The translations under genes and the position numbers were made by a program. DNA of 64,000 nucleotides, taken from the NCBI GenBank assembly GCA_036924285.1, contig JAYKYS010000016.1, positions 7,502,001 to 7,566,000 of the forward strand, in the 5' to 3' direction. The notes beneath the pieces are model-generated. The model had not been told where the DNA came from. It made no database searches and saw nothing but the letters and a program-made list of their open reading frames with translations. Positions 26,401-38,430 of the stretch are shown here, piece after piece. Every line of letters starts with the position of its first letter. Position 1 is the stretch's first letter. This DNA comes from Asterella californica (Eukaryota; Streptophyta; Marchantiopsida; Marchantiales; Aytoniaceae).

Positions 26401-29400
26401 AGCCAAGTTAGCATACATTGTCACCACTCTTTGTTACTCATTTTGTACTTGCATGGGTCCAAAACTATTTGTGGGTTACCTTAGTGTGCCGGGGAAGTTA
26501 CTGTTTTCTCCGAAAACTGCTTTACCCGTGTACCATTATATAGTTTACATATGTTGTTTGCTACACATTCCCAACGTCTTGATCCTGTAAACTAATCCTT
26601 GGCTTAGTGGTGGACTTGTGCGGAAATTCACCCCGTCTTTCTTCTTGCTCTCTACTTCGTTGGGTTTCAGTTTCACGGGTTACCTTAGTGTATGGCGGTG
26701 GTTGTTGCGTTGCTGCTGACCAGAAGACCGGCATATATTGTTGATTGACTCCAGGAATAGAACAGTTTATGCTCCCAGCAAAGATAAGCCCCAAACCGCG
26801 GGTGGTGGAGCAGACAGTAGTAGTACTAGTAGCAGTAGCAGTGGGAGCGGTGGTGCAAGTCTCAAGAGCAGCAGTAATCGGGGAAGCAGCGGCAGTAGCA
26901 GTTCCAGCGAGAGCGAGGTTGGGATGGCTGAAGGAGAGTTAGAAGCCGATGCCGACTCCCTTGGGAGCAAGGGAGCAAACGCGGCTGGTGAAGGGTCTTT
27001 CAAGCGCTCTTCCGTGACAAGTGTACGCAACTCAGGTCTAAACATAGATGTTGCTGCAGGCAACTTGGTAAGGGCTGCTATACGTCTGCGGTTATCGACG
27101 TAGATATCTCGTTTCTACTTCTGAGAAGACTCTTGGGAAGAAAGGCCATATAACCTGCGATTGCTACAGCATAACCTCCTTTCACTAAATTCAAAATAAA
27201 TCCTTTGACCTTGTTTTATACAATTGTTTTCTTATTATCCCTTCTTTTTGTTTGTGTTTTTAATATTTTGTTTTTTATTGTTTTCATTCCAAAAGAACTT
27301 TTCTGGTATATGGAAATAAGAATCTGGAGACTTAGTTGCTGTTCTTTTGGATGTTTCTGTTGTTATAGAGTGAATGCATCCAAGCAGTGGAGCGGTACAG
27401 CAAGTGCACTTCCGTCTGTCGTTTTAACACGGATATGGATATTTCTGATGTTTAACCTGCGAGTGGTCTTTGAAAATTACCGCGTTGTTTTTCCATAATG
27501 ATACCCAAGAAGTATTTCGCAGGGGTCAAAACGTAGCCGCGCAAAAGTACCTGGACTATCGATGGAACCGACTGCAAAGGTGGGCAAAATGACCACTAGT
27601 CCCGGTGGTGAGCTCTCAGCTTTGCTGGATGGAGGTAGCTCTGCCGCTGGAAGGAGGAGTGTCGGTAATGCTGGGGAGCTGAATGTACAAGGTTCATTGA
27701 GTATGGGTGTTGGTACGCCGAGGGAAGGTGGCAGCCAAGTAGAGACGCCTTGGGACTGGACAGAAGAAGGAATGGGTTTAGGCATAGGCATGGGCATGGA
27801 AATGCAAACTGACGCCGACATTCTGGCTGAGTTCGGGGACTTCGGGGACTTTTTCGAGGATGATGTCCTTGGCTTTGGAGAGGTGAGAAGTTGTCCTGTT
27901 TGGGTCTTAACATTTGGAGTGAAAATTCTGTTCTTATATAATATGTAAGATCTTTGGGTCTGTTATGGTCTCAATGTGATTTTCTGTTGTGCAGCCTCCA
28001 GGTACTGCGGAATCCCAGTCAATGATATTTTCCCTTGGTGACTCCGTTGAAGGGGTAAACACACCTGGGACAATATGCATGGATAACTCAGATCCAATGC
28101 TGTTACCAATTTTGGACTTTCCCACGTTGGAAGGGTTTGGTGGGCAGCCTCTTCTTTCCATGAAGGAGCAGAAGGTGTCCACCTGTGAAACGATTCAGCC
28201 GCAAAACACCGGGCACTTGTCAACTCCCGTAACAACACCTGTTGTAATCGACGTACTGGCAAAAGCTGAGGCATTACTGCTGTTTCCACCTGGTTATGCT
28301 CCCGTTGAATTACCTGTTCTCAAAGATGAGGTTGCATTGTCATCGACTTATACACCTGAATCTCGGAAGGTGCTAGGTGACGTCACTGTTAAAGATGTTT
28401 ATGTTTACAGTGCTACACCTCCCCCGCTCCCTGCTATAGAAGTTTCTAGAGTTAAAGCAGAACAAATTACTGATCCTACTCAGAGCGACACTGGAGATGG
28501 TAGAACATTGCATGAACCAATTTCAACTGGGAAGCAAGCACCTAATATCACAGATGCCTCTGGCGACAGTACAGTAACAAACAATCTCAAATTTACTCCT
28601 CATCAGATTTTGGATGATTCTGGACCAGGTCACAGTGGAGCAGTCCTGCAGGAGTCCTCCTTTCAAGACAGCTCCGGAAACGGTATTGGCACTTTGGAGA
28701 AAATTGATGTTAGAATCTCTGCTCCTCCTAAGTCAACGACCCCTGTACTTGCTACCGAACTCGAGTGTGCGCTCTTGCAAGCTTCGATGATTTGCGCAAC
28801 AGACTTCTCTTCAGCATCTAGCAATGGTAATCGAGTAGCAGGTCCTCCAGGTTCTCTATATCAGAAGTTACCGGCTGGATTGAAGGATGGCAACTCTGAC
28901 TACCCTCAAAATCAGGTGGATCAACTTGGTAAGATATTGTCAAAACCTCCACCGGCACAGAAGAAGAAGTCACTCCCTTCAAGAATTGCTGGAGATACAG
29001 ATGAAGATTTACAGGATGGGCTCCGCGCTGCTCAGGTTGGTGTGTGGCGTCCAGTACAAGCACCAAAACCTCAAAAGACCGGAAACTCGACCGTAGATTC
29101 GCGGTTTGGCCCTAGCTCTGCTTCACCGGACACTAGCAATGTGGGACCGGATGCGAACGCGCTTGCTGGACAGAAGTTGAACAATTGGCAGTCTGTTATA
29201 GATGCCATCCCTTTCTTGGTGCAACAGGCCGCTGTTGCCTCTGACATCGCTCTGGATGGAGAGTGTGGTGATGGACCTCTAGGCTGGCTTGCCTTTCAAG
29301 AGCGACAGAGGCATCTGTGTGGTTGTGGACCAGGGATGAATCACATCGCTTGTGGCGGAATGTTTTCCATTCGTCACTCTCTTGATAATGCAGGTCTTGA

Positions 29401-32400
29401 GTATATAGATCCACTAGCAGCAGAGGTATACCTTAAGCGACCCCGTTTGACTTTTGAGTTGTATGTGTAGTGCAAGAAACTTCCAGATTTCCAACTCAGC
29501 TACAGTATTTAAAGTTCATTGTAGGCCTGTGGAGTGAGGCAGGTTTGTGGACGTTTCTTGTGTTGCTGCCTCAGTAAACCTAAGCCCTAAACCCTAGTTT
29601 CCGATTTTCAGGTGTCGCCTGCTACGGTAGCTAACATCCTTCAGGCAGACTTTCGCGTTGCCATTTCGTCGGCATTTGGAGAAGCCAACACGGAGGGACC
29701 TTTGACGGGAGTAGACTGGTGTCGCGGAAGAGTGCAAGGCGACTCAAGCCATCACTGTGCTACTGCCGATTCAAAGGAGGGTATGAGCGCAATCACCATG
29801 GCAGCTGGTGAGCCCATATCTCCACCGCAATGCAATGCTGGAAATCCAGGAGTGCTGAAGGTTCCATCGGGACAGGATGACCTGGACCTGCGGAGGAGCA
29901 GTAATAGTCGCATGATGGACTCGTCATCTCTATCAGATCAGACACGTGGAGATGACCAAAGACGTTCCTTGGACGATGCAGGAACTAGCGATTCGGAACT
30001 ACAACCAAATTATAGCGGCTGTGGTGCAACAATGATTGCCCTTCCGGTCCCTGCGTTACTAGTAGGGTATGTATCAACTCGAAAGGAGATGATTGAGTCA
30101 GGACTGTATGTTGAAGGACATGAAACTTTGATTGAGTATAAACTTTGTAAATTGTTTAGACATGTAGACAGTCACTCTATGCTCTTTAGCGTGCTCTATC
30201 AGAATGTAATAATGCTATATCAACCTAAGTCTCCTGAGCGTCAGAGTAAGAAATAGGGGTCTGCGGTTCCGTAGCTGGTTTTCAGTTCCCACGTATGATG
30301 ATCGCCATACGCCGCCTAGAGTCGGGGAAGGGAACAGAACTCTGCTGAGTACCCTCTTAAACTGGAGTTTGGTTTTGGCCTGCTTTTTCTTAGTGCTTAC
30401 TGCCTGTTCATTTACTTCATCTTGATTTCGTCTTCGAGGTCATGCTCTAGTACCATAGCATACTTGATCCGGGAGGCTTGGTCACAGAGAGATGATCTTA
30501 TTAAAGGTTTCTCTCAGTCCTCGTTGTCCCTTCCCCTGTTCGGATCATTCAGAGTAATTTTTCCTTTTGCTATTCAAGATCAACCTCCGCAGTATATTAT
30601 ATTCATCCCATTTGAGCATGGCTTAACGGGTGACATCATGTGGCTCGCCCTGCGGGCCCTATGCCAAATGAGAACAGAGTATCACTGACTCGGTGCTCTC
30701 ATTCAACCAGAAAGGACCGTAGTTGCTCTTTAGATATGGATGTAGTAAGGGGCAATCAGTTGATGGATTTGAATTGTGGGTTGCAGTTATCAGGAAGACT
30801 GGCTGAAATCATCCCCGAATGTTCTGCCGCTGTGGGAGAAAGCTCCTTTAGAGCCGTATGCTTCACCTAAGCCGGTAAGTATTAGGACACGGGTTCTCAA
30901 GCCTACGACTTCTATCGGCCATCAGTGTGCATGCCTATATTACGTAGACGAAACATTAGTCATTGGAGTATTCAGTTTTAGCTCTTGTCATAAATGATAG
31001 CACCAGGCTTCATTCATCTTGTATAGTGAGTAACATAAAAATGGCCTGTAGGTGCGGAAATTCATTGTTCTCTTCGTTTCTTTTCCGGAATCCTTTCTGT
31101 AGCTTCATAATCTCTGTTCCTGCTCTACAGAGTGTGACAACTGGCTGTCTTGCGCTGTGCAGGTTAGTTACTATGTGCTTTGCCTTGGTTTAGACTCGTT
31201 GGTCACTGCAGCATGCGACTTCTTTCAGCAGCTCAGTTCAGGTTTCCAGTCGCAAACTTCTCCCGTCTGACACCGCATGTGTTCATTATTTGTAATGTGG
31301 AACGTCCTTGTCTTTTGGCCGTTTTCTGGGTGGATCTCGGCTTGTTGGGTTTCCTTCACCTTAGGTCCAACTGTCTTTATCAGATATGAAGTCGTGGTTT
31401 ATTAGCAACGCGTTCTGTAGTGTTCTGTTTCATCTCTTTACAATCTTTGAGTAAATCTCAGAATACAGTAACCAACTGTCTATGTTCCGGGACCTGACTG
31501 TAAGGAGGCTGCGGGTGTTGGGCTTTTCGCTTTTGTGCAGTCTACGAAACATGCAAGTTGGGAACACATCTACCAGCAGCGACCCCAGGGCCAAATGGAA
31601 GTACTTCAGGATTCAGTAGACAAGTGCTGCCAGGTTTTATGATTGTAGATTCGCTTTGTCAGCCTAATCAGTCTGCCACAACAGCCACCTTAATTGGGGA
31701 CTTTGTGGCCAGCATGGACAGTGGATGGAATTTTGGCGAATTTCGGAAAGCACTGTCAAGAGTTTGCAAGACTGTGCCAATGTCTCCTAACCCGGGCAGT
31801 TCTCAAAGAGACCCTGACCAAGGCCAAAGCGTGGTAATATGAGCATCCACCTAGTTTTTTATGTGAATCTCGATGGATCGTTTGTCGTTTCATGTCTGCG
31901 ACCCATGTTTGCCGCGAAGTGTGGCCTTTAACACTGAACCTGTTTGGAGTGCAGGTGGTATACATTGTTTCCCCTTCGTCAGAACCTGCGGAACTATTAC
32001 AGATCATCCTCGATGTGTCCCAGTGTTTCGGATCTGCATTGTCATCAGCAGAGAAAGAACGTAGATCTCTGAATTACAGTCAAGCTGCGGGAGCAGGGAA
32101 TGATGAGACTAGCTTAGCACCTGTAGTAGGTTTCTCAACATCTCGCTTCGTCCTACAGGTGTTGCCTGCGGAGATTATTATGAAGGCAAGTGGTACTCTA
32201 TCCACTGAACTGAATACTCTCAAAGAAGTGGCATTTGGTGTATACAACAAGGCTCGTCGGATACAGCGGAAAATTGCCCTTCCTGAAAGCTTGCAAACCT
32301 CGCTGTCATCTTCCCGGGTTCGCTCTGGTATTTTGCAAAGTGGCACTACTATGCCAGGTATGTGGAAGGACTTAAATACCGTTAGAAACAGTGCAGTAAA

Positions 32401-34374
32401 TATGGGACTTGAATCTAGTCTTAGGAGTAGTTGGGATGGTGGGTGGCAGTCAGCAACGTCGAGGTTTGGTGACTCATCCGTAACAGATGGAGGTTCTTTG
32501 GTGGGTGAACCATCTAGTAACGAAGCTGCTCGGTTTTTGTATGAGCCTTTGTTCATTCTAGCAGAACCTGGAATTCCGGACTCAAACGCAAATTATCAGT
32601 CTCTGCGTTCCGGTGGGAAGGACGCTTTGAGGTCCTCTGCGGAGGAAGCAACGGGAAGTTCGTCGGGGTTAACTCCAGGTTTATCAGAAACTGGTGCAGA
32701 AGGGGCAGATGCGGAGTCCCAAGGAAGTAGTGGTCAGCAAGCCGCAGACTTGCATTGTTGTTACGCTTGGACAGATGATTGGCAATGGCTAGTTTCTGTT
32801 TGGGCTGATGCTCGAGGTGAATTACTGGACATCCATGTTTTACCTCAAATGGGTGCTGTGAAGGATGGTGGTCTTCAGAGCTCCTTCACCCAAGTTTTGC
32901 ATCAAGGGTTGCAGCTGTTGACAATGGCTGTAGAGGCTGGTAGTCAACGGCCACGAAATATTATGATCTCTCGCCTTGGTGACTTCACCGAAAGAGAATG
33001 TCAAGGTATTATTTCAGCTTGTCCTAAGTCACTGTTTGAATATCAGGATGGAGTAAATGGTCTCTGGTTCATGATCCGTTTAAATTGCAGGCATCTACTT
33101 TACGTATACTTGAGGGTCTAGTGTCTTGTAATAAGTTAATCGTAATGCCGTCGTCTACAGACTGGTATCGGACGGTGATGTTGATCGGGGGCGATGAATC
33201 AAGGAGGTGGCCCCTGCAACTTTGGCCCGGAGCATCAAACGGAAATGCTTCTCAAGATATTGCTTATCTTTCTGATCGGACCCTGGGATTAGCTAGCAGT
33301 AGTAGCAGACCTCCTTCCCCTAGCCCTTCTTCTTCCTATACGCCCCGGAACAGATCTTCGGGATTAGGGATGAACCTTCCTCGAAGGCAAGGGCAAGGTC
33401 TGAGCATGGGTTCAAGTTTGTCTGGCGTGGACCCGAAGGGTTCATTCCAGTGGGTGAACAGTATAAGTTTGGTGTCTGTTCGAGTGGAACACTCGTTGCA
33501 AACAGTTTGCGTGTCTGACTTGACACCATCTTCAGGTTAGAAACTGTACCACGTTCATACAACTTTCACGTACCAGGTGCAACCTTTTCGATATTGCTCT
33601 CTTCAGCTTCCATCGGGGTAGTTGTAGGAATTATATTGATTCAGTTCGGTTACGTGTTGCATGTTAGTAATTGCCAGTTTATAAACCCCAGGACGGGAAG
33701 GAATGATGTATCTGATCGGTCGGATGGGCTTTGCAGGTTTAGTCCAAGGAGGCTCAGCAGCTACGTGGTCTGCAGGTTCAGCAGGCACTTCAAACAGCAC
33801 AAGTGTGACTGGTGTGAGCACAGTAAAAACTCTTGCAAATGTGGGTGCCTCCTACTTGCTAATGCCGACCAGCTGTCCTCGGTTTCTTTCTCCGATCTCT
33901 TTTCAGTTGCCTGTAGCCCCTCCTAACTCACCTCCTGTTGCCCAACTTGTGCAAGGAAGCCCACTAGTCGCTTCTCTAGCTTCTGCGTATGTGATATCTC
34001 CACCAACTCCGTCTCCCATGAGCGAGTTTGTACAGCAGGCCATCAAAGAAGAATGGCCTTCCACACTCCATGTTGGACTAGTTGCTTTCTCGGGAAATCC
34101 TTTAAGCTTAGATTCCAGTTCTATATCTCCCTTCTCACATACCAAGTCCCTGAAAGACATCAACAAGGATTCATCATTACTGGAAGCGCACCGAATTGTA
34201 CAATCAGTTGCTGCCCAGGTGCATGCACTGTCTTGGCTGACCTTGAGTCCGAGTCTTATGCTTCGGCATTCCCCTTTACCTTTTCATTGTCATGTTGCTC
34301 AACGTCTACGCAGGCTTCTGAGCTACCTCGATGTAGAGCAGGGGTTTTCTCGCCATCCGCATACTCCAGTGTGA
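17436..34374 (+). CDS. MED13: MED13, Mediator kinase-module subunit 13
   Basis: MED13 links the CDK8-CycC-MED12 module to core Mediator in the nucleus; in Arabidopsis it is GCT/MAB2. Exons placed: 17436-17459, 17668-17738, 19247-19383, 19811-19942, 20401-20535, 21909-21990, 22200-22302, 25194-25531, 25816-25881, 26755-27067, 27523-27882, 27995-29425, 29612-30066, 30787-30874, 31163-31241, 31541-31833, 31955-33005, 33161-33535, 33692-34374. All have GT-AG borders and compatible phases except two gaps (20536-21908 and 22303-25193), where small exons must be missing. About 2,070 codons are resolved. The N-terminal domain shows MLTNIFRI, SGLHQVSWFQLTPD, ERVKLWIFSPGRH and CELVFMGSDEALFVHV. A Ser-rich tract and EFGDFGDFFEDD follow, as in plant MED13. 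The C-terminal domain shows ALLVGYQEDWLKSSP, CDFFQQLSS, RRWPLQLW and VAAQVHALSWLTLSP. Length is normal for the family and no break is seen. The family call is near certain; some exon edges are provisional. Confidence 0.93.
18503..18560 (+). repeat. MED13 intron repeat, module 2 (first copy)
   Basis: The block reading ACACCTACTCATTACCTACA with its TAGTTAGG left flank recurs at 22741-22800 and 23507-23560 within another MED13 intron. It does not overlap any proposed exon. Confidence 0.6.
18860..19215 (+). repeat. MED13 intron repeat, module 1 copy I
   Basis: This intronic block includes GTACTTGCATGGGTTCAAAA, a TTACCTGAGTGTGCGGAGGA line, and a GCTTTACCCGTGTACCA end. Related copies lie at about 23150-23435, 23810-24010 and 26360-26555, all in the same orientation inside MED13 introns. 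Confidence 0.7.
22640..22990 (+). repeat. MED13 intron tandem duplication, left copy
   Basis: The stretch 22735-22990 (TAGTTAGCTTCTTGAGTGTA..., GTACACTAACTCTCTT..., TTTTCAGTTCTGCA) matches 23500-23740 in order and orientation, with divergence. The two lie in one long MED13 intron. Confidence 0.6.
23150..23435 (+). repeat. MED13 intron repeat, module 1 copy II
   Basis: Matches copy I through CATGGGTTCAGAACTATTTG, AGTGTGCGGGGGAAGTTACT and GCTTTATCCGCGTACCATG. It is immediately followed by the right copy of the module 2 duplication. Confidence 0.7.
23500..23740 (+). repeat. MED13 intron tandem duplication, right copy
   Basis: Diverged copy of 22735-22990: GTAGTTAGGTTCTTGAGTGT, then AAACTAACTCTCTCC, then ATTTCAGTTCTGCAG. 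It contains no proposed exon. Confidence 0.6.
23810..24010 (+). repeat. MED13 intron repeat, module 1 partial copy III
   Basis: Shares the left part of module 1 (GGGCTACCTATGTGCTAGAG, GTGGTCCTTGA, CCATTCTCGAC) with copy I, and a GGGTTATTCTACTGGGT line with copy II. Confidence 0.55.
26360..26555 (+). repeat. MED13 intron repeat, module 1 copy IV
   Basis: Closest relative of copy I: ACATTCGCGAACTTCTCAAG, AAGTTAGCATACATTG, GTACTTGCATGGGTCCAAAA and GCTTTACCCGTGTACCAT. It lies in the intron before the Ser-rich exon (26755-27067). Confidence 0.7.
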
Positions 34375-35452
34375 ATTTTGACCATCAGGGAGACTTACCT
34401 TGCTGCTAGTAGTTTTGTAGGAAGCGGATAAACTGTTTTGAGTCAGGTGAGCTGTCTTTGAGATGTGACTGCATTATCATCATGAGTCCTTTAGGTACAG
34501 GCAGGTCCCTTTAGCTTTGTATATTAAAATTTAGAGTTAAAGGTCCACCTTTTGATTCATTTGAAGAATGTAAAATTGATCAATTCCATTAAATTGTTGT
34601 ATGATAATCCTCGGCGGTAAGTCAGAGGATGTCAAGATTGCAGTAAATGTGTCAGTCAGACCGAAGGTAATGAAATTCGTCCTGGAGCACCACGAGCACA
34701 TATCATGGAATATCTTTCTGGAGATGGGATTTACCAATGTTGATCTGGTTACTACCTAGACTAATGTCTGAGTGTCAGTGGAAGTGTACAGATACTTTTC
34801 GGAGAATTACACATGGCGGGTAACACAGTATTTGCTAACGTTGAGATAACCCTTGTTAAGAATTTGGTCTTCTGTTTGAAACAAAACCAATCATGTTTGA
34901 CATTATTTTTCTGCCTCTGAACTCACTGCGGGCATAATAGTGGAGGCCTTCTGAAGTTTGTGCACACCATCCACAGTTCGATCGTAGCAATGTCACTTCG
35001 TCGTCTGGCGAGAGCCAGGAGAACTAGCATGGAGGTGTCGGTGTAAAACTGGAGGTGACCTTGAGATCGTTCTGTTCCCTCGTCTCTCTGTTTTTCTTCA
35101 TAGCAAGTGTCTATCCGGCATTTTTTCTGTAGCACAAGACAGAAGTCTTCTCCATCTTCATTTCCAAGGAGTCCTATGCATGTACGAGGAGTCGTGACGG
35201 AAGTAAAAAGGCGATTACTCGAAGCCTTGGATTGGGATAAGGAACGACCACTTCGAACTAAGGTTTGTACCAGGGTACTATCCAACAGAGGGCTGCAAAT
35301 GTTATGTGTGAAAGATGACAAAGAGGAGCAACACATCGCTGCAATGGAAATTGAAACGGTTACCATAAATTTATGATTGCAGGAAATGTTTACTCTGTTA
35401 GGTGTTGATAACACCAAAAATAGAGTAAAACTAACATACACGAATGTTCTTT
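34375..35452 (+). other. MED13 3' flank and short spacer
   Basis: The MED13 3' untranslated region should lie in the first few hundred bases; I could not fix the polyadenylation site. Overlapping open frames at 35107-35376 (plus) and 34923-35441 (minus) look like chance frames and match no family I know. Confidence 0.4.
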
Positions 35453-35569
35453 CGAGGCTTTGTAATTCAATGGTACTAAGTACTCAATCCATTGTTTAAT
35501 ACGTCCCCTCGAGGCTTTGCAGTTCAATAAGTACAAAGTGCTCAATCCATTGTTTACTATGTCCCCTCG
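35453..35569. repeat. Two-copy tandem repeat, ~57-60 bp unit
   Basis: The unit beginning CGAGGCTTTG and ending in CCATTGTTTA-TATGTCCCCT occurs twice head to tail (35453-35509 and 35510-about 35569) with small differences. Confidence 0.75.
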
Positions 35570-35789
35570 CTGCTTTCGGATGATGTCCGCATAGCTTTTC
35601 CCTTAGGTGACTTCTATAGTCGAGTATTCACAAACGTATGCGTGACGGGATTGATTTTATCTGAAAGTCAAAATTTGACATTTTGTATTATCGTTCTAAA
35701 GGCGTTCCTAAAATTAAAATAGATTTTATAGATTTTTTTGAATATTTGTTTTCATTGCATCAAATAGTGAAGTGTGTTGTAAGACCTAC

Positions 35790-36830
35790 TTTGTCAAGAT
35801 CAAAACACCGAATTGTACAAGAAGCTGAAGATAATTTGTAATTCCATCGAATTGTTTGGAAGTAGCGAGCATTGTCGCAAGACTAGACTAAGATTAGATT
35901 TTTATTCACCTGCAATTTAGATTGTTCTTCATAATCGATGGATCAAGCTCTTTGTTCTCGATGCTTATGAGATCAAGGAGTCTTTCTTTACGTATAAGAG
36001 AAGATCATATCTCGACAATGAAGCTTATCCCCCACTGTCTCACTTTTAAATCAGATTGTTGTGTTGTGCGTTGTGAGTGAAGTTGAGTTGAAAAAGAACA
36101 ATTTATGTCATATTTTTATTTCTTGTGACCAAATTTCTCATCGTTTTTCACGAAAACTCAAAACTTTATGTTTGAGATGTCTTTGGGATAAGGTAGCCAG
36201 ATCTACCTACTAGAGAAGACGGATCTCAAATCATGCGATTCATTTCGCAAGTGCGTATGGTTTTAAGCTTCAAGGAGCAAGTTTGGAGGTTCGATCATTT
36301 ATGGTCAATGGAGTCAAGAAAGAAGTCCCTATCGACATCTGAAAATTATTTGACAAAAAAAGAAAAAAGTTAGGTCTTCTTCGATTCTTTCGCTATAATT
36401 TTTATCTTTTAAGACTCGTTAGAGTTTTAGTTCGTTATGTGTGGCTTGTGATAGCTAGTTCTAACTAAAAACTTGTACATGGATGTTGGTTGGATAAGTG
36501 TTTGAATTGTGGTGATATTATGATAAAGCTTTTTGTTAGCAAAGGGTTGTTTCTTTTGCTTTCAACATTTTAATAGTTAAAGTCTAGGTTGGGATTCAAA
36601 GACTTGCTTCAAGAGGTTAGGTGCAGATTAGATATCACTGAAGTCTGTTCATCAAATTCATGTCCATAGAGAAGCGGAAATGTATCAAATGAGGGTTGGA
36701 ATATCTTGCAGACAGCTTTTCGTGGTTATTTTTCTCTCTCATCTTTATTCAACACACGCTATCTCCACAACTAGAAACTTTGTGTTTTCTTAGACAACTG
36801 TCACACGCAATACGATACAATAACGTCGAT
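35790..36830 (-). mobile_element. Fragment (copy D) of the nested-repeat family
   Basis: Matches the plus-strand text of copy A (52415-54238) in order: a TTGTTCTTC...CGAT block, GTAGCCAGATCTACCTACTAGAGAAGACG (given here as positions 36193-36221), a GGCTTGTGATAGCTAG line, the TGTTAGCAAAGGGTTGTTTC line, and the terminal ATCTCCACAACTAGAAAC. Divergence is high and the tandem-array half is absent, so it is an old truncated copy. No coding capacity is evident. Confidence 0.65.
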
Positions 36831-38069
36831 GTGAGTCTTTGTGGAATAGATTTTTGGGACCTAACAAAGTCACTCTAGAGGATGTGTGGACAATATTTTC
36901 TTTTACATGGATAATCACAAATGTACGTAATGTAGAGAAAAATACTATCACAGCGAGAGCCGAGAAAGAGGTAATCTATCCACACCGTAAGACACTCGAA
37001 GAGAAGCTGATTGATTATGGAGAGCTATCTCGTAGTTACTCTGTATACTACTTTCCAATGTGCAGTTTTCATAAAAGTACAATAACTGTAGACATGCTAG
37101 CTTGGAACAAGCATCGTCGTCTATACGTTAGAATAGTATAGACATGCTAGCTACAACCCGTACCTCTTAATCGAGTCTGGTGGTTTGCTTCTAACAAATA
37201 TAGTACAGTGGTACAAGAGGTTTGGAAATGGCAGTGCTCGGCACTGCACTAGCACCCCGTAGTGCATGATGTGAACGTAAGTATTTTTTCAAATAAATGA
37301 GAAAATAGTTGCAAGATTGTGAAAACCGCAATGTTTTAAGAGACTCTAAAGATAAAAGTAGATGTCTATTTCTTACGCTTCGAAAGAGTAGTAGAAAGAC
37401 ACGTAAAGGACGCAACCCAGGACACAACAAGAGATGGATGAATATGCAAGCTAGATGTAAAATTGCTAGGTTCTCTGAGGCTTTGTTGAATAGCAAGTCT
37501 CATATGCCTCTTCAAAATAGATATTTCTGTTTGATATCCATAAAATGGGAATCGTTTTAGAAAGTGTTATCACGAAGAAATTCTGACGAAAATTTTAGTA
37601 CTTTGCATATCAAGCGTATCAAACTTTGATCACATTTTCGTACAAAGTTTTACATTGATAACTAAATAGCGGATTCGTCTGATAGATATCAGACTTCGAT
37701 ATCTATAGAATGATGTTTTCTCACGAAGTTTAAATGTCAATAACTGAACAGCTGAGTAGTTATCGATGTCTAAAACTATAACTACACATAGTTGTCAATA
37801 ACTATGTGCAGTATAGTATAGTTATAATAGTCATATTTCTATTACAGATATCTATAAACGGATAATTCATATACTACTGGACTCCATGCATAAATGATAA
37901 ATGAATTTTGATTTCTATAATGTAAAATAAAAATCGAATTTGATACCTATAACTACTATAGTCCTTGATCTAGATTACTATAAGCAAATAGTAATTAAAC
38001 ATAGTAATCGAACTTCGATTACTATAACACTATAGTAGTCAAAGTTGATCACGATTTACTGATATGAGT
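36831..38069. other. AT-rich intergenic DNA with ATTACTATA-type repeats
   Basis: Between about 37590 and 38060 short diverged units such as CGAATTTGATA..TATAACTACTATAG and AACTTCGATTACTATAACAC recur. A small hairpin (CACATAGTT/AACTATGTG) lies at about 37786-37809. Related units recur at 39350-39480. No gene is visible. Confidence 0.45.
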
Positions 38070-38430
38070 CTATAAATTGTCATCTTAAATTGAGATGCAA
38101 GTTACTGTGCACAGCATACTTAATATAAATGCATTATGTATGTTAAATTAAGACTATATTAAGTTAAGTATTAAAATAACAAACAAAATTTGTATCTTAA
38201 ATATATAAGATAAGAATTGCATTTAAATTTAAAATGCAATGTTTATGATAAGTTTAAGACATAAAATATATCATATAATTACCAAACATTTGAGATACAC
38301 TTAAGATACATTTAAGAGACGACAAGTAGTGTTTATTCAACATCTTAAATTATGATGCGGATTGCATCTTAAATAATCATCATAGGGGAGCAGTGAAAAA
38401 TTGCTCTTTCCGATGTAAGATGTAATTCAC
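38070..38430. repeat. Array of self-complementary CATCTTAAAT motif (left)
   Basis: Irregularly spaced copies of GCATCTTAAAT and its complement AAGATGCAA occur through this stretch, many as small inverted pairs such as CATCTTAAATTGAGATGCAA. The same motif fills 46425-47000 on the far side of the MATE gene. Confidence 0.6.

Noticed and set aside
17436..34374. Several separate genes along the MED13 interval
   Set aside because: Consecutive exons match MED13 in order from N to C terminus with compatible phases, so one gene explains them.
34923..35441. 172-codon minus-strand open frame next to MED13
   Set aside because: No recognisable domain, no splice context, and a plus-strand frame overlaps it; likely chance.
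38070..38430. CRISPR-like array of short palindromic repeats
   Set aside because: Spacing and unit length are irregular, units are diverged, there are no cas genes, and the context is a plant nuclear genome.
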